This document shows, piece after piece, positions 23,377 through 32,408 of a DNA stretch of 64,000 nucleotides. The translations under genes and the position numbers were made by a program. The DNA comes from a bacterium (lineage in GTDB: Bacteria; Planctomycetota; Planctomycetia; Kolteriales; Kolteriaceae). Under the pieces are notes generated by a model. That model saw only the letters and a program-made list of their open reading frames with translations. It ran no database searches and had not been told where the DNA came from. The DNA lies in NCBI GenBank assembly GCA_019753235.1, contig JAIELF010000034.1, forward strand, positions 1-64,000, in the 5' to 3' direction. Each line of letters begins with the position of its first letter. Position 1 is the stretch's first letter.

Positions 23377-26300
23377 ATGACCAAACACTTCCTTGCCGTC
23401 CCTCTCATTCTTTGGGCAACGGTCTCTGTTCCGCTGGTCCTCGGCGATGTGCCGAGTTCCTCAGGCGATGACCAATCCGCGACGGCGTCCCTTGAAGAGA
23501 TCAAGGCGCAGATCGAGACGATCAAGTCGGCGGAGAATATGGCCGAGGAGACGCGCGCCGCCATCCTTCCCATCTATGAGTCGGCCGCCAAAGAAGTTCA
23601 GCGCCGGATCGATCGGCTTCGTCAAGCGGAGTCTTTTCGACAAACTCTCCAGCGCGTTCCCACCGACATGGAGGAGATCGAGCGACGGTTAAAGGAGATT
23701 CCCGATCAGCCTCCCACGCCAGCGGTCCCCAACGACATCAACGAAGCCCGCGCGCTGTTGGCGACGCTAGAAACCCATCTCGATCAAGCGAACAAGACCG
23801 TCGAAGAGATCAATAACCGCTTCGAGCGCCGCCCCAAACAACTTGCCGAACTCCCGGCCGCGATCGAATCGCTGCGAGAGAAACAAGAGGCGATCGCAAA
23901 CGAACTGGCTGTTCCACCGCCGGCCGGTGATGATCCTGCGATCGTCGATGCACGTCGGCTTTTGCTCGAAGTCCGTCGAGCCGGTTTGCTGGCGGACATT
24001 GAAGCGTCGCAAGCCGAGCGAACGCTGTTGCAGGGGATGGGGAATCTGCTGACACGAAGGCGCGAGCTCGAGTCTCGTCAATCAAGCCTGTTGGAATCGC
24101 AGATCCAAGTGGTGCGGGCCAAGGTCGAATCGTTCGAGGAGGCCAAGCAGCGTGACTTGGCTCAGAAAGCATTATTGGCCGCCGCCAACGATGACCCGCG
24201 GATTCAGTCCGTGATCGCGCAGAATCGGTCGATCGCCTCTAACTACAACAACCTCCCTTCCCACAAAAAGAGGCAGGAGCACGTTGGCAAACGAAACGAA
24301 GAGGTGAACGCGATCCTCGATAAGGTTCATGAGGAAGCAGAGCGAACCAAGCGTCGACTCGAGCTGGCCACGTCCAACAAAGTTGTCAGCTCGATGATGC
24401 AGGCAAGCCGAACTTCGCTTCCTGATCCGCGTCTTTGGCGCCGACGAATGCTTTGGGCCGGCGATGCTGCCGCCGAGACCACCCTGGTCAAGGTCGAGAT
24501 CGATGAGGCTCTCGAACCTTTGCTGGATATCGATCAACGGATCAAAGACATTCTCGGCACCGTCGATGGAAACAAGTCTGCCGAGAGAATCGCTCAGGAG
24601 AAGATTCTGCGAGGGCATCTTGAAACCCAGCGAGATCTTTACCAGTCCGCTTCCGATGAGTACGAAAAACTCCTCAACAACCTTTACGAGTACGAGACAC
24701 AATCGCGAAAGCTGATCGACGAGGTCATTCAGTATGACAACTTCATTGCCGAGCGAATTCTCTGGGTGCAGAGCACCACAGCCCTCTCCCGCGCGGACAT
24801 CATGACGCTACCGGCGGCATCCATAGAGTTGATCGATCCTACCCGTTGGCTGCATGCGTGGGATGTCATTTGGAAAGATCTGGCGAAGTCGCCGATGCTC
24901 TATGCATCCCTCGTTGCCGGCTGGTTGGCGGCGATCTTTCTTCGTCCACGGATTCGTCGTCGGATGAAGCAGATCGGATCTGCCGTCTCGAAAGACTATG
25001 TTCATACGCCTGGATTGACGGCTTGGGCGCTCCTTTACACGTTGCTTCTCGCGGGTCTTTGGCCGGTCATTCTCTTTGTGCTGGGCCATCATCTTCTCAG
25101 CATCACCGCAAAGATCGAGGTTCTTGCCATCGGCAGCGCGCTGCAATCGACGGCGGGGGTTCTGTTCCTGGTCGAGTTTCTTCGGCACTTGTGTCGGCCG
25201 CACGGCTTGACGGTGTCTCATTTCCGCTGGAAAGAATCCAGTATCGTGGTCCTTCGTCGCAATCTTCATTGGCTGACGATGGTCGTCGTCCCGCTCGCCT
25301 TCATCACGACCTTACTTCGTTCGGATGTTGAGACACCGGCCCGTCTAGTGCTGGGACGAACGCTCTTCATGGTCGAGATGCTGGCGCTGGCGACTTTTCT
25401 GTATCGCGTTCTCCACCATTCCAAAGGGGTGGCAGAGAATCTGATGGGGACGACCCGAGGGAGCTGGGTCGAACGACTTCGACTGGTTTGGTTCCCGTCG
25501 GTGGTTCTTTTGCCCGTGGGTTTAGCGATCTTGGCCGCCCTGGGCTTTTTTGCCTCCGCAACGCTGCTTCATCATCGCCTGATTCAAACGCTCGGCTTGG
25601 CCGTGGGTGTGATCACAACCAACGCCCTCTTAATACGGTGGCTGTTTGCCGTCCGGGGGCGACTCGCTCTCGAACAAGCTCGGCAACGTCGCGAAGCGGT
25701 TGCCTTGGCGCACGATGAGAACAAAGAGAGCAAAGACTCTCCTGACATGGTGAATCTTTCCGCCGTCAATTTACAGACGCGTCGCCTGTTATCGTTGATC
25801 GTTGGGTTGGCATTCGTGGTTGGCATGTTCGGGATCTGGTCGGACATCGTCCCCGCGTTTCGCGCGCTCGAACGATTCGCCTTCTGGTCAAGGACCGAGT
25901 ACGTCTGGGAAACGCAAATCGACCCGGCGACCGGCACTCGGCATCTGGTTCGAGAACAAAAGACAGCACCCGTGACTTTGGCAACGTTCGTTCTGGTCGG
26001 CGCGATCAGCTTTGCGGTGGTGGCGGCATCCAGGAACTTACCCGGCTTGCTCGAGGTTGCCATCCTTTCACGATTGCCCCTCGACGCAGGGGCGCGATTC
26101 GCGATCACCAGCGTGGCTCGCTATGCGATCATGATCATCGGATTACTACTCGTCTCGAACATGTTGGGCATTCATTGGGACAGTGTGCAATGGATGGCGG
26201 CGGCGTTCTCCGTCGGTTTGGGGTTCGGCCTGCAAGAGATCGTCGCTAACTTTGTTTCCGGCTTGATACTCCTTGCCGAACGCCCCATTCGGATCGGTGA

Positions 26301-26790
26301 TGTGGTGACGGCTGGGGATTTGACCGGCACGGTCACTCGAATTCAGATGCGAGCCACCACCATTCGCGATTGGAATCGAAAAGAACTCATCATTCCCAAC
26401 AAAGAGTTCATCACCGGCAAGGTCATCAACTGGACCCTCAGCGATCGCGTCCTTCGGCTATCAATCCAGATCGGACTCAATTACGGTGCCGACGTCGCGC
26501 ATGTGATGAGACTTCTTCAGGATATTGCTCGCCGACACACAAAGGTCCTGACCGATCCGGGGCCATCGGTTCTGTTCGACGAGATGCAAGATGGGACGAT
26601 CAAGCTCTCCCTTTTCGCGTTCGTCGGCGACCTTGACGATTTGGGCCGAACCAGAAACGAGATCTTTGCTGAGATCCATGGCGAACTCAATCGACAGTCC
26701 ATCGCCGTGCCGACGCCGGAAAAGGACGTCAATATTCACTTTGGATCGGCGATTCCTGATATTCAGCAAATCATCGAGAAGGCGGCGTAG
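23377..26790 (+). CDS. Large mechanosensitive channel, MscS/MscK type
   Basis: An 1137-residue protein. It has a signal peptide (TKHFLAVPLILWATVSVPLV), then about 500 residues of periplasmic coiled coil (SLEEIKAQIETIKSAENMAE, QAERTLLQGMGNLLTRRREL) and about ten membrane segments. The C-terminal MscS domain begins near 940: FSVGLGFGLQEIVANFVSGL is the Gly/Ala-rich pore helix TM3, GDVVTAGDLTGTVTRIQMRA the beta domain and PNKEFITGKVINWTLSDRVL the signature after it. This is the MscK/KefA layout, releasing solutes on osmotic downshock. ATG 23377 gives the signal peptide at the N-terminus. It converges with the zinc-binding lipoprotein gene, 3 bases apart. Confidence 0.93.
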   Translation: MTKHFLAVPLILWATVSVPLVLGDVPSSSGDDQSATASLEEIKAQIETIKSAENMAEETRAAILPIYESAAKEVQRRIDRLRQAESFRQTLQRVPTDMEEIERRLKEIPDQPPTPAVPNDINEARALLATLETHLDQANKTVEEINNRFERRPKQLAELPAAIESLREKQEAIANELAVPPPAGDDPAIVDARRLLLEVRRAGLLADIEASQAERTLLQGMGNLLTRRRELESRQSSLLESQIQVVRAKVESFEEAKQRDLAQKALLAAANDDPRIQSVIAQNRSIASNYNNLPSHKKRQEHVGKRNEEVNAILDKVHEEAERTKRRLELATSNKVVSSMMQASRTSLPDPRLWRRRMLWAGDAAAETTLVKVEIDEALEPLLDIDQRIKDILGTVDGNKSAERIAQEKILRGHLETQRDLYQSASDEYEKLLNNLYEYETQSRKLIDEVIQYDNFIAERILWVQSTTALSRADIMTLPAASIELIDPTRWLHAWDVIWKDLAKSPMLYASLVAGWLAAIFLRPRIRRRMKQIGSAVSKDYVHTPGLTAWALLYTLLLAGLWPVILFVLGHHLLSITAKIEVLAIGSALQSTAGVLFLVEFLRHLCRPHGLTVSHFRWKESSIVVLRRNLHWLTMVVVPLAFITTLLRSDVETPARLVLGRTLFMVEMLALATFLYRVLHHSKGVAENLMGTTRGSWVERLRLVWFPSVVLLPVGLAILAALGFFASATLLHHRLIQTLGLAVGVITTNALLIRWLFAVRGRLALEQARQRREAVALAHDENKESKDSPDMVNLSAVNLQTRRLLSLIVGLAFVVGMFGIWSDIVPAFRALERFAFWSRTEYVWETQIDPATGTRHLVREQKTAPVTLATFVLVGAISFAVVAASRNLPGLLEVAILSRLPLDAGARFAITSVARYAIMIIGLLLVSNMLGIHWDSVQWMAAAFSVGLGFGLQEIVANFVSGLILLAERPIRIGDVVTAGDLTGTVTRIQMRATTIRDWNRKELIIPNKEFITGKVINWTLSDRVLRLSIQIGLNYGADVAHVMRLLQDIARRHTKVLTDPGPSVLFDEMQDGTIKLSLFAFVGDLDDLGRTRNEIFAEIHGELNRQSIAVPTPEKDVNIHFGSAIPDIQQIIEKAA

Positions 26791-26793
26791 CTT

Positions 26794-27822
26794 CTATTTC
26801 GATTCGCCCGCAAGCAATCGTGTCAGCGTTTCGATGTTCGCCTGCATGCGCGTCTGGTAATAGTCCAACGGCGCATCGGGCGGCCCGCTAGCGACGGGAT
26901 CGAGTTCTTGTACCGCCACACCGGCCTCTTGGGCGATCATCTTTGCAACCTGCGCCGGATACTGCGGCTCGGTAAAGACGGCCGCCGCCTTCGTATCGCG
27001 GATCTTATCGATCACTTGCCGAACTTCGGCCGGCGAAGGATCCTGCCCGGCCACCGGGTAGATGGTCGCCACCACCTTCAGTCCGCAATCCCGAGCGACG
27101 TAATCGAACACCTCGTGCATCGTGACAATCTCGATTCGCCGAAACGACTTGCTTGCTTCGCTCCAGGCAGCATCCATCGATTGCAGCTTCTCTTCGTAGG
27201 CCTTTGCATTGACTGCAAAGACGGAAGCGTTCTTGGGATCCACCTTTGACAGTTCCTCGGCAATCGTTTTCACCTGTGCTGCCGCCCCTTTAGGACTCGA
27301 AAAGAAATGAGGATTGACGTTCCCATCATGATGATGGTCATGACCGTGGGAATGGGAATGCCCGCCGTGAGCGTGTTCTTTGTGCTCTTCCTCGTGGGCG
27401 TGATCATGGTCATGTTCATTCACTTGGGCATGCTCGTGTTCATGGTCATGGTGCTGCGAAAGTTCAATCTTCTTCACCCCGGTAGAACTGTCGATGACAA
27501 CAACCTTCGGATTGGCTTTCTTGATCTGGTCGGTTCCGAATGACTCGAGTCCCGCCCCGTTCATGACGTAAACATCGGCCGACGAGAGTCGCTTGACGTC
27601 GCTGGGAGTCAGATCGTAATCGTGCGGACAGCCCGCCTGGGCCGGCAACAACAGCTCTACCGTCACGCCCGGCGCGTCGCCCACGACGTTCTTCGTGAAC
27701 AAATAGATCGGAAAAAAGGAGCAGACGATTCGAGTCTGGCCATCATTTTTCGGGACCGCTGGATTGCTGCATCCCACCAGAAAAATCATCCCAAACCAAA
27801 TCCAAGACAACCGTTGCGGCAT
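26794..27822 (-). CDS. Zinc/manganese-type ABC transporter substrate-binding lipoprotein
   Basis: A 342-residue ZnuA/cluster-A-I binding protein. The signal peptide ends in lipobox FLVGC (about Cys18). The N-lobe reads RIVCSFFPIYLFTKNVVGDA. Next comes a roughly 50-residue histidine/acid-rich loop (pairs such as HHDHEHEH and HSHSHGHDHHH) typical of zinc-specific members, then NPHFFSSPKGAA with a metal ligand His, and EIVTMHEVFDYVARDCGLKV in the C-lobe. ATG 27822 is chosen for its GGGGCGGAAAGA site and correct signal peptide. No ATPase or permease gene is adjacent, so its transporter must be encoded elsewhere. Zinc rather than manganese is inferred from the His-rich loop. Confidence 0.9.
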   Translation of the reverse strand: MPQRLSWIWFGMIFLVGCSNPAVPKNDGQTRIVCSFFPIYLFTKNVVGDAPGVTVELLLPAQAGCPHDYDLTPSDVKRLSSADVYVMNGAGLESFGTDQIKKANPKVVVIDSSTGVKKIELSQHHDHEHEHAQVNEHDHDHAHEEEHKEHAHGGHSHSHGHDHHHDGNVNPHFFSSPKGAAAQVKTIAEELSKVDPKNASVFAVNAKAYEEKLQSMDAAWSEASKSFRRIEIVTMHEVFDYVARDCGLKVVATIYPVAGQDPSPAEVRQVIDKIRDTKAAAVFTEPQYPAQVAKMIAQEAGVAVQELDPVASGPPDAPLDYYQTRMQANIETLTRLLAGESK

Positions 27823-28034
27823 TCTTTCCGCCCCTTTCACAACACTCGTTTCAACGCGGACCCCCAACTCTCTCCAAGATTAGTACGAAATATAACGTCG
27901 TTGGTTCAGCGTCGAGATCGTTACGCGAGCGGATTCCTTCGAGAAGGTGGTTTCTATCCTGGATGCGAGGCGAGCTTCTGATCTTTCGATCAGCGGTGCT
28001 CGGCCCTACTTTCGGTAACAAGGAAAAATCAGAA

Positions 28035-28622
28035 ATGGCTTTGACACCCTCGACCATGCTTCCACTGGGGACGCCCGCCCCTGAATTTCGTTTGCGGGAC
28101 GTCAATACGAGCAAAATGGTCTCGCTCGATGATTTCAAAACGTCCCCGGCTCTGCTGATCATGTTCATCTGCAATCACTGTCCCTACGTGAAGCATGTTC
28201 GCGCGGGATTAGCGGATCTCACCAACGAGTACCTGTCCCGCGGGGTCGGCATCGTGGGGATTAGTTCCAACGACGTCGCGACTCATCCTGATGATGGGCC
28301 AGAGAAAATGGTCGAAGAAGCGATCCAGGCGGGGTATCGATTTCCATACTTGTTCGATGAGACTCAGCAGGTCGCGCACGCCTACCATGCGGCATGCACG
28401 CCTGACTTTTTTCTTTTCGACGGCGAGCAGAAGCTTGCCTACCGTGGTCAACTCGACGACTCTCGACCAGGCAACGGCATTCCCGTGACGGGCAAGGATC
28501 TTCGTCAGGCGATCGAAGCGGTGCTGGCTCATCAACCGATCCCAGCCGAGCAACGGCCAAGCATCGGCTGCAACATCAAATGGAAAGCAGGGAACGAACC
28601 GGCTTACTTCGCGAAGAATTAG
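28035..28622 (+). CDS. Thioredoxin-fold AhpC/TSA-type protein
   Basis: A 195-residue thioredoxin-fold protein of the planctomycete/proteobacterial group that carries CNHC in place of the usual CGPC: ALLIMFICNHCPYVKHVRAG with Cys46 and Cys49. It continues with GIVGISSNDVATHPDDGPEK and the cis-Pro-side loop HAACTPDFFLFDGEQKLAYR. There is no signal peptide from ATG 28035, which has AAGGAAAA upstream, so it should be cytosolic. The reaction is probably thiol-disulfide exchange or peroxide reduction; the partner is unknown. It converges with gcvPA, 11 bases apart. Confidence 0.88.
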   Translation: MALTPSTMLPLGTPAPEFRLRDVNTSKMVSLDDFKTSPALLIMFICNHCPYVKHVRAGLADLTNEYLSRGVGIVGISSNDVATHPDDGPEKMVEEAIQAGYRFPYLFDETQQVAHAYHAACTPDFFLFDGEQKLAYRGQLDDSRPGNGIPVTGKDLRQAIEAVLAHQPIPAEQRPSIGCNIKWKAGNEPAYFAKN

Positions 28623-28633
28623 CAGGCACCAAG

Positions 28634-29986
28634 TTACGCCGTTGAAGCGAGTACTTGTCGCCAAGCATCCGCAAAGTGGTCGATCTCCTCGCGACTTCGC
28701 TTCTCGGTGAAGGCGACGAGTAACTCTCGCTCTCGGCCGGCAAACCATCGCCCCAGCGGGATGCCGGCATGGATGCCTTGAGCGAGCATGGGGGCAAGGT
28801 AGCTCTCGGCCGGTCCCGGTGTTTCGATCACGAACTCTTTGAAAAAGGGGCTTTCCGCAAGGACGGTGAGCCCTGGAACTTCCGCGAGTTTGCCCGCGGC
28901 GTAGTGTGCCTTGTGCCAGCAGAGCTCGGCCACTTCGCGCATTCCGTGTGGCCCCATGAGTGCCAAATATACCGACGCACGCAAGGCCAGCAGTGCTTGG
29001 TTCGAACAGATGTTGCTCGTGGCTTTATCGCGACGAATATGCTGCTCGCGCGTTTGCAACGTTAAGACAAAACAGCGCCGGCCAAGCCGATCGGTTGTCT
29101 CCCCGACCATGCGACCGGGAACTCGGCGAAGGTGCTCGGATCGGCACGCGAAGAGGCCCAGATACGGACCGCCGTAACTGAGTGGCGTCCCCAGCGATTG
29201 TCCCTCGGCAACAGCAACATCGACCCCCAGATCGCCAGGCCGAGGCAGCATCCCGAGCGAGATCGGATCAAATACCTGCACCGTGAGCGCGCCCGAACCT
29301 CTCGCGATTCGAACCGCTTCACTCACCGATTCGATCCCCCCGAGAAAGTTCGGGCTCTGCACGACAATCGCCGCGGTCCGATCGTCGGCTTGACGAGCCA
29401 GCGCTCTCCCATCGGTCAGACCATTCACGAGCGGAATGGTCACGATCTCTGTCGGTAGCCCTGCTCGGTAGGTCGCGAGAGTCTGTCGATACTCGGGATG
29501 AACACCTTCGCTGATTAAGATCCGGGCCGGTCGGCCGGTCGCATTGAGGGCGAGATTTACTGCTTCGACCAGCGCAGTCGCCCCTTCATAGAGACTGGTG
29601 TTGGAGACATCGAGCCCCGTCAGCGAGCAGACCAGCGATTGGAATTCGAATCCAACCTGCAGTGTCCCTTGGCTCACCTCGGCTTGGTAGGGAGTGTACG
29701 CGGTGTAGTATTCGGATCGGGAGGCAATGGTGTCGACAACTGCGGGAACGAAATGATCGTAGGCCCCGCCGCCGAGAAACGAGACGACGCGATCAGTCGA
29801 CTCATTCCGGTGAGCGAGTTCCGAGAGATGCCGAGTCAGATCCCACTCGGTGAGGGCCGACGGCAGGTGGAGCTCTCGGTTCAGGGCGAAGCGAGGAGGA
29901 ATGGCGGCAAAAAGATCGTCTACACTTGTGAGGCCAATCGCCTCGAGCATCTCTTGCCGTTCTCGATCCGTGGCAGGAATGTACAC
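28634..29986 (-). CDS. gcvPA: Glycine dehydrogenase (decarboxylating) subunit 1
   Basis: A 450-residue protein, the normal length of the N-terminal half of split glycine decarboxylase (P protein), which uses PLP to decarboxylate glycine in the glycine cleavage system. Recognisable stretches are SFLGGGAYDHFVPAVVDTIA, FYTAYTPYQAEVSQGTLQ-like sequence (here YYTAYTPYQAEVSQGTLQVG), SLYEGATALVEAVNLALNAT and EQHIRRDKATSNICSNQALL. It starts at GTG 29986 with a strong AAGGAGGGTG site. gcvPB, gcvH and gcvT are not in the window, and no glycine-riboswitch signature was found upstream. Confidence 0.95.
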   Translation of the reverse strand: MYIPATDRERQEMLEAIGLTSVDDLFAAIPPRFALNRELHLPSALTEWDLTRHLSELAHRNESTDRVVSFLGGGAYDHFVPAVVDTIASRSEYYTAYTPYQAEVSQGTLQVGFEFQSLVCSLTGLDVSNTSLYEGATALVEAVNLALNATGRPARILISEGVHPEYRQTLATYRAGLPTEIVTIPLVNGLTDGRALARQADDRTAAIVVQSPNFLGGIESVSEAVRIARGSGALTVQVFDPISLGMLPRPGDLGVDVAVAEGQSLGTPLSYGGPYLGLFACRSEHLRRVPGRMVGETTDRLGRRCFVLTLQTREQHIRRDKATSNICSNQALLALRASVYLALMGPHGMREVAELCWHKAHYAAGKLAEVPGLTVLAESPFFKEFVIETPGPAESYLAPMLAQGIHAGIPLGRWFAGRERELLVAFTEKRSREEIDHFADAWRQVLASTA

Positions 29987-30248
29987 CGTGTCACCCTCCT
30001 TGGGCTGATGGATCCTTCCCCGATGCGAAAAGTTTTATGGAAGAGAAAAGCTTAGGAGAACGCCTCCCGATCCTCAAAAATCAAAAGCCGATCGTCGGGA
30101 AGGTATTCGGGCGAGATTCATCAGGGAATGTCCGGCATGTTTTTCTTTTCGAAGACTCATCGTCCATCTTTCCCAGCCGTCACGACCCACATGGGGCCCG
30201 AGCCCTCGTAGGGACATGGCGAACATTTCCTTACCTGCCACGAAGGTT
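29987..30248. other. gcvPA upstream region, no gene seen
   Basis: This 262-base stretch joins the candidate RNA at its right to make about 0.8 kb without a protein gene. It contains the gcvPA promoter region on the minus strand and probably the promoter of the structured element on the plus strand. Neither could be pinned to clear -35/-10 boxes, and no coding frame has a credible start. Confidence 0.45.
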
Positions 30249-30639
30249 CTGGCCGATGGGTAGGAAGCACAAAGAGTGCAGGAACGAATCCTGCGAAAGA
30301 CTCTTTTGCCGATCGGCCCACGCCTGGGTTGGTTGAACGGACCCTGGACTCAAGGAAGAGCACCCCAGGGTTCCGTGAACCGAACCTCTCAAGAGGCTTG
30401 GCTTATCCGCAAACCGACGTCTTTACAGGCTCGGTTTCTTAGCGAACCGAGCTTCTCAGTGGCTCGGTTCACCGAAGGACCTCCGAATCCGGGCGGGTTT
30501 CGGAGGGTTGACACCCAGACGCCTCTCGTCGAAAGACGAGGTCCCTTGCTGGCTGCTTAGCGGACTCGACCCGCTTGGCCGCCTTTCGAGCGATGCAGCC
30601 AACCCCCTGGTCATAAAAACCAGGGGGTTGTCTGTTTTG
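30249..30639 (+). ncRNA. Candidate structured non-coding RNA of about 390 nt (unrecognised)
   Basis: At least eight compact helices follow one another with no coding frame. 30251-57/30312-18 (GGCCGAT/ATCGGCC) encloses 30271-77/30300-06 (AAAGAGT/ACTCTTT), which is stacked on 30278-83/30289-94 (GCAGGA/TCCTGC). Next is an 11-bp stem 30337-47/30365-76 with one bulge. Then come 30429-36/30445-52 (GCTCGGTT/AACCGAGC), 30480-87/30499-506 (CCTCCGAA/TTCGGAGG) and 30525-30/30535-40 (CTCGTC-GAAA-GACGAG). A closing helix 30551-56/30595-600 (GGCTGC/GCAGCC) contains AGCGG/CCGCT, and a terminator ends the element. The GAAA tetraloop and the T tail read correctly only on the plus strand. It lacks RNase P, tmRNA and SRP signatures. 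It could be a trans-acting RNA or a long leader of the gene at 30794. Confidence 0.6.
30601..30638 (+). terminator. Rho-independent terminator ending the candidate RNA
   Basis: AACCCCCTGGT (30601-30611) pairs perfectly over 11 bp with ACCAGGGGGTT (30619-30629) around the loop CATAAAA, followed by GTCTGTTTT. It is the strongest terminator in the window and lies 155 bases before the next start codon. Confidence 0.85.
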
Positions 30640-30793
30640 AAGAGCATCTCCTCTTGAAGCACGAGCCAGCCGAAGGAAGAATACCCTAAGGGTGACCCAT
30701 TTCTCCTTGCCGCGACGGCTGTTGTCTCTGCAATTCGAAGCACCCTTCTCTTCCGACAGCCGATCGATGGTGAGGCCCTGCGGGAGTTTCGCC

Positions 30794-31030
30794 ATGAACC
30801 GACCAGACTTTGAAAGTGTCATCAAGCAGAAGATTTCTGCGCAGCCATTCGTTCCCTTCGTCGTGGAATTGCTCACCGGCGAGCGCGTCTCGATTGAGGA
30901 TCCCAAGGCTTTCCGATGCCAAGGAGGCGCCGCCGCCTACGCCCCTATCGATGGCCAGCTCGATATATTCGACTACCGCTCTGTCCGAGCCGTCGAAGTC
31001 CTGGCCCCGGCCAGCATTCGATCCAAATAA
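30794..31030 (+). CDS. Small conserved-type hypothetical protein
   Basis: A 78-residue soluble protein: MNRPDFESVIKQKISAQPFV, then PFVVELLTGERVSIEDP and DIFDYRSVRAVEVLAPAS. It has an amphipathic N-terminal helix followed by a small all-beta pattern, with no signal peptide, Cys or membrane segment. Short proteins beginning with a helix, then xPFVxxLxxGxxVxIxxP, are recurrent in planctomycetes and resemble a degenerate Sm-like/SH3-like barrel, but I cannot assign a function. ATG 30794 has GCGGGAG upstream. Its position downstream of the terminated RNA makes attenuation of this gene a possibility. Confidence 0.65.
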   Translation: MNRPDFESVIKQKISAQPFVPFVVELLTGERVSIEDPKAFRCQGGAAAYAPIDGQLDIFDYRSVRAVEVLAPASIRSK

Positions 31031-31198
31031 CCTTCACCAGGGCAAGTCGGTGGGATTCGCTCGGATCGCTTTTTTGAGGCGGAATGCGCTCTTTTTTCGA
31101 CAGATCGGCAAGGAAAACAGCGGGCGCGGGGAGGCTATCGCGAGGATGTCGATATAACACTTCGGCAGGTTTGGGGCCTCGTTCAAGATAGGGACAGC

Positions 31199-32335
31199 AT
31201 GCTCGACATCGTCCGGCAGGAGGTAGTTCGCTCCGCCGATTTGATCATAGTCAAGATCGGCACCAACGTGCTCAGCCGAGCCGACGGGACGCTCGATCGC
31301 GAGCATTTGGCCCATCTGGCGGGCCAAGTCTCCTCGCTGAGAGCGGCAGGCAAGCATGTCGCCATTGTGAGTTCTGGGGCGGTCGGCGCAGGGGTCGGCA
31401 AACTGAAGCTCGGCTCTCGGCCGGGGACACTCCCCGAGTTGCAAGCCGCCGCCGCCGTGGGACAGGCGGAACTCATTCGTGCCTATGACGATTCCTTTCG
31501 ATCGCATGGGTGTCATGCCGCCCAGATCCTGGTCACGGCCGAGGATTTCGACAATCGAACTCGCTACCTGAATGTTCGCAACACTATCCACCAGCTCATC
31601 GATTGGAATGCCGTCCCCATCATCAACGAGAACGACACCGTCAGCACCGACGAAATGCGGTTCGGCGACAACGACCGCTTGGCCGCCCTGGTGACGAACC
31701 TATTGCGTGCTCCGCTTTTGATCATTCTTTCGGTTGTCGACGGACTTTACCGGGGAGATCCGCGCGGCCCCAATCCCGAACTGATCGATCTGGTTCTCGA
31801 CTTAAACGACGATGTCCTCAAACTGGCCCACGCGACGAAGAGCGATCTCGGGACGGGCGGGATGAAGTCGAAATTGGACGCCGCCCGCATCGCGACCACC
31901 GCCGGTGAGTCGGTCTGGATCGCCAACGGCCGAGCACCTGACATCCTCAAACAAATCATCGGCGGCGAGAAAGTCGGGACTCTCTTTCCCGCCCGAGGAG
32001 AGAGCCTGACCAGTTGGAAGCGATGGATCGGCTACTCGGTTCGGCCTCGCGGTCTCTATGTTGTCGATAAGGGTGCCAAAGATGCTCTTGTCGTCAGTGG
32101 CAGCAGCCTCTTGCCCATCGGCGTCGTCGGCATCGACGGAGATTTTGAGAAAGGGGATGTCGTCAGCATCGCCACGGAAGATGGTGATGTTTTCGCCCGC
32201 GGCCTATCGAACTACCGGAGCCAAGATGCTCGCGTCATCCGCGGTCTTCCCACCGGCGCCATCCGCGGCGTCCTAGGTCATGCCGCCTATGCAGAAGCCA
32301 TTCATCGCGACAACCTCGTCGTCTTGCACTCGTAA
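31199..32335 (+). CDS. proB: Glutamate 5-kinase
   Basis: A 378-residue protein catalysing the first step of proline synthesis, ATP-dependent phosphorylation of glutamate. The amino-acid-kinase domain begins ADLIIVKIGTNVLSRADG and includes HVAIVSSGAVGAGVGKLKLG, PIINENDTVSTDEMRFGDND and TKSDLGTGGMKSKLDAARIA, all signature stretches. A C-terminal PUA domain (about residues 275-370, GALIVSGSSLLP-like sequence) is present, as in most bacterial ProB. It starts at ATG 31199 after TAGGGAC. No proA lies next to it. Confidence 0.96.
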   Translation: MLDIVRQEVVRSADLIIVKIGTNVLSRADGTLDREHLAHLAGQVSSLRAAGKHVAIVSSGAVGAGVGKLKLGSRPGTLPELQAAAAVGQAELIRAYDDSFRSHGCHAAQILVTAEDFDNRTRYLNVRNTIHQLIDWNAVPIINENDTVSTDEMRFGDNDRLAALVTNLLRAPLLIILSVVDGLYRGDPRGPNPELIDLVLDLNDDVLKLAHATKSDLGTGGMKSKLDAARIATTAGESVWIANGRAPDILKQIIGGEKVGTLFPARGESLTSWKRWIGYSVRPRGLYVVDKGAKDALVVSGSSLLPIGVVGIDGDFEKGDVVSIATEDGDVFARGLSNYRSQDARVIRGLPTGAIRGVLGHAAYAEAIHRDNLVVLHS

Positions 32336-32408
32336 ACATCAAGGACCGATCGAGATTGAAGCACTTTCCATGGGGGTTAATCCGTCGTCGAGACTCTTCT
32401 TCGCATCA

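Noticed and set aside
27307-27543. A Met/Val-rich plus-strand frame opposite the His-rich loop of the zinc lipoprotein
   Set aside because: His/Asp codons read in antisense give Met/Val/Ile, so this membrane-like frame is an artefact.
29987-30240. A glycine riboswitch upstream of gcvPA
   Set aside because: The conserved glycine-aptamer sequences could not be found on the minus strand.
30249-30639. Identity of the structured element as RNase P RNA, tmRNA, SRP RNA or 6S RNA
   Set aside because: The conserved cores of RNase P and SRP RNA and the tRNA-like end and tag frame of tmRNA are absent. The multi-hairpin layout does not resemble the single long bubble of 6S RNA.
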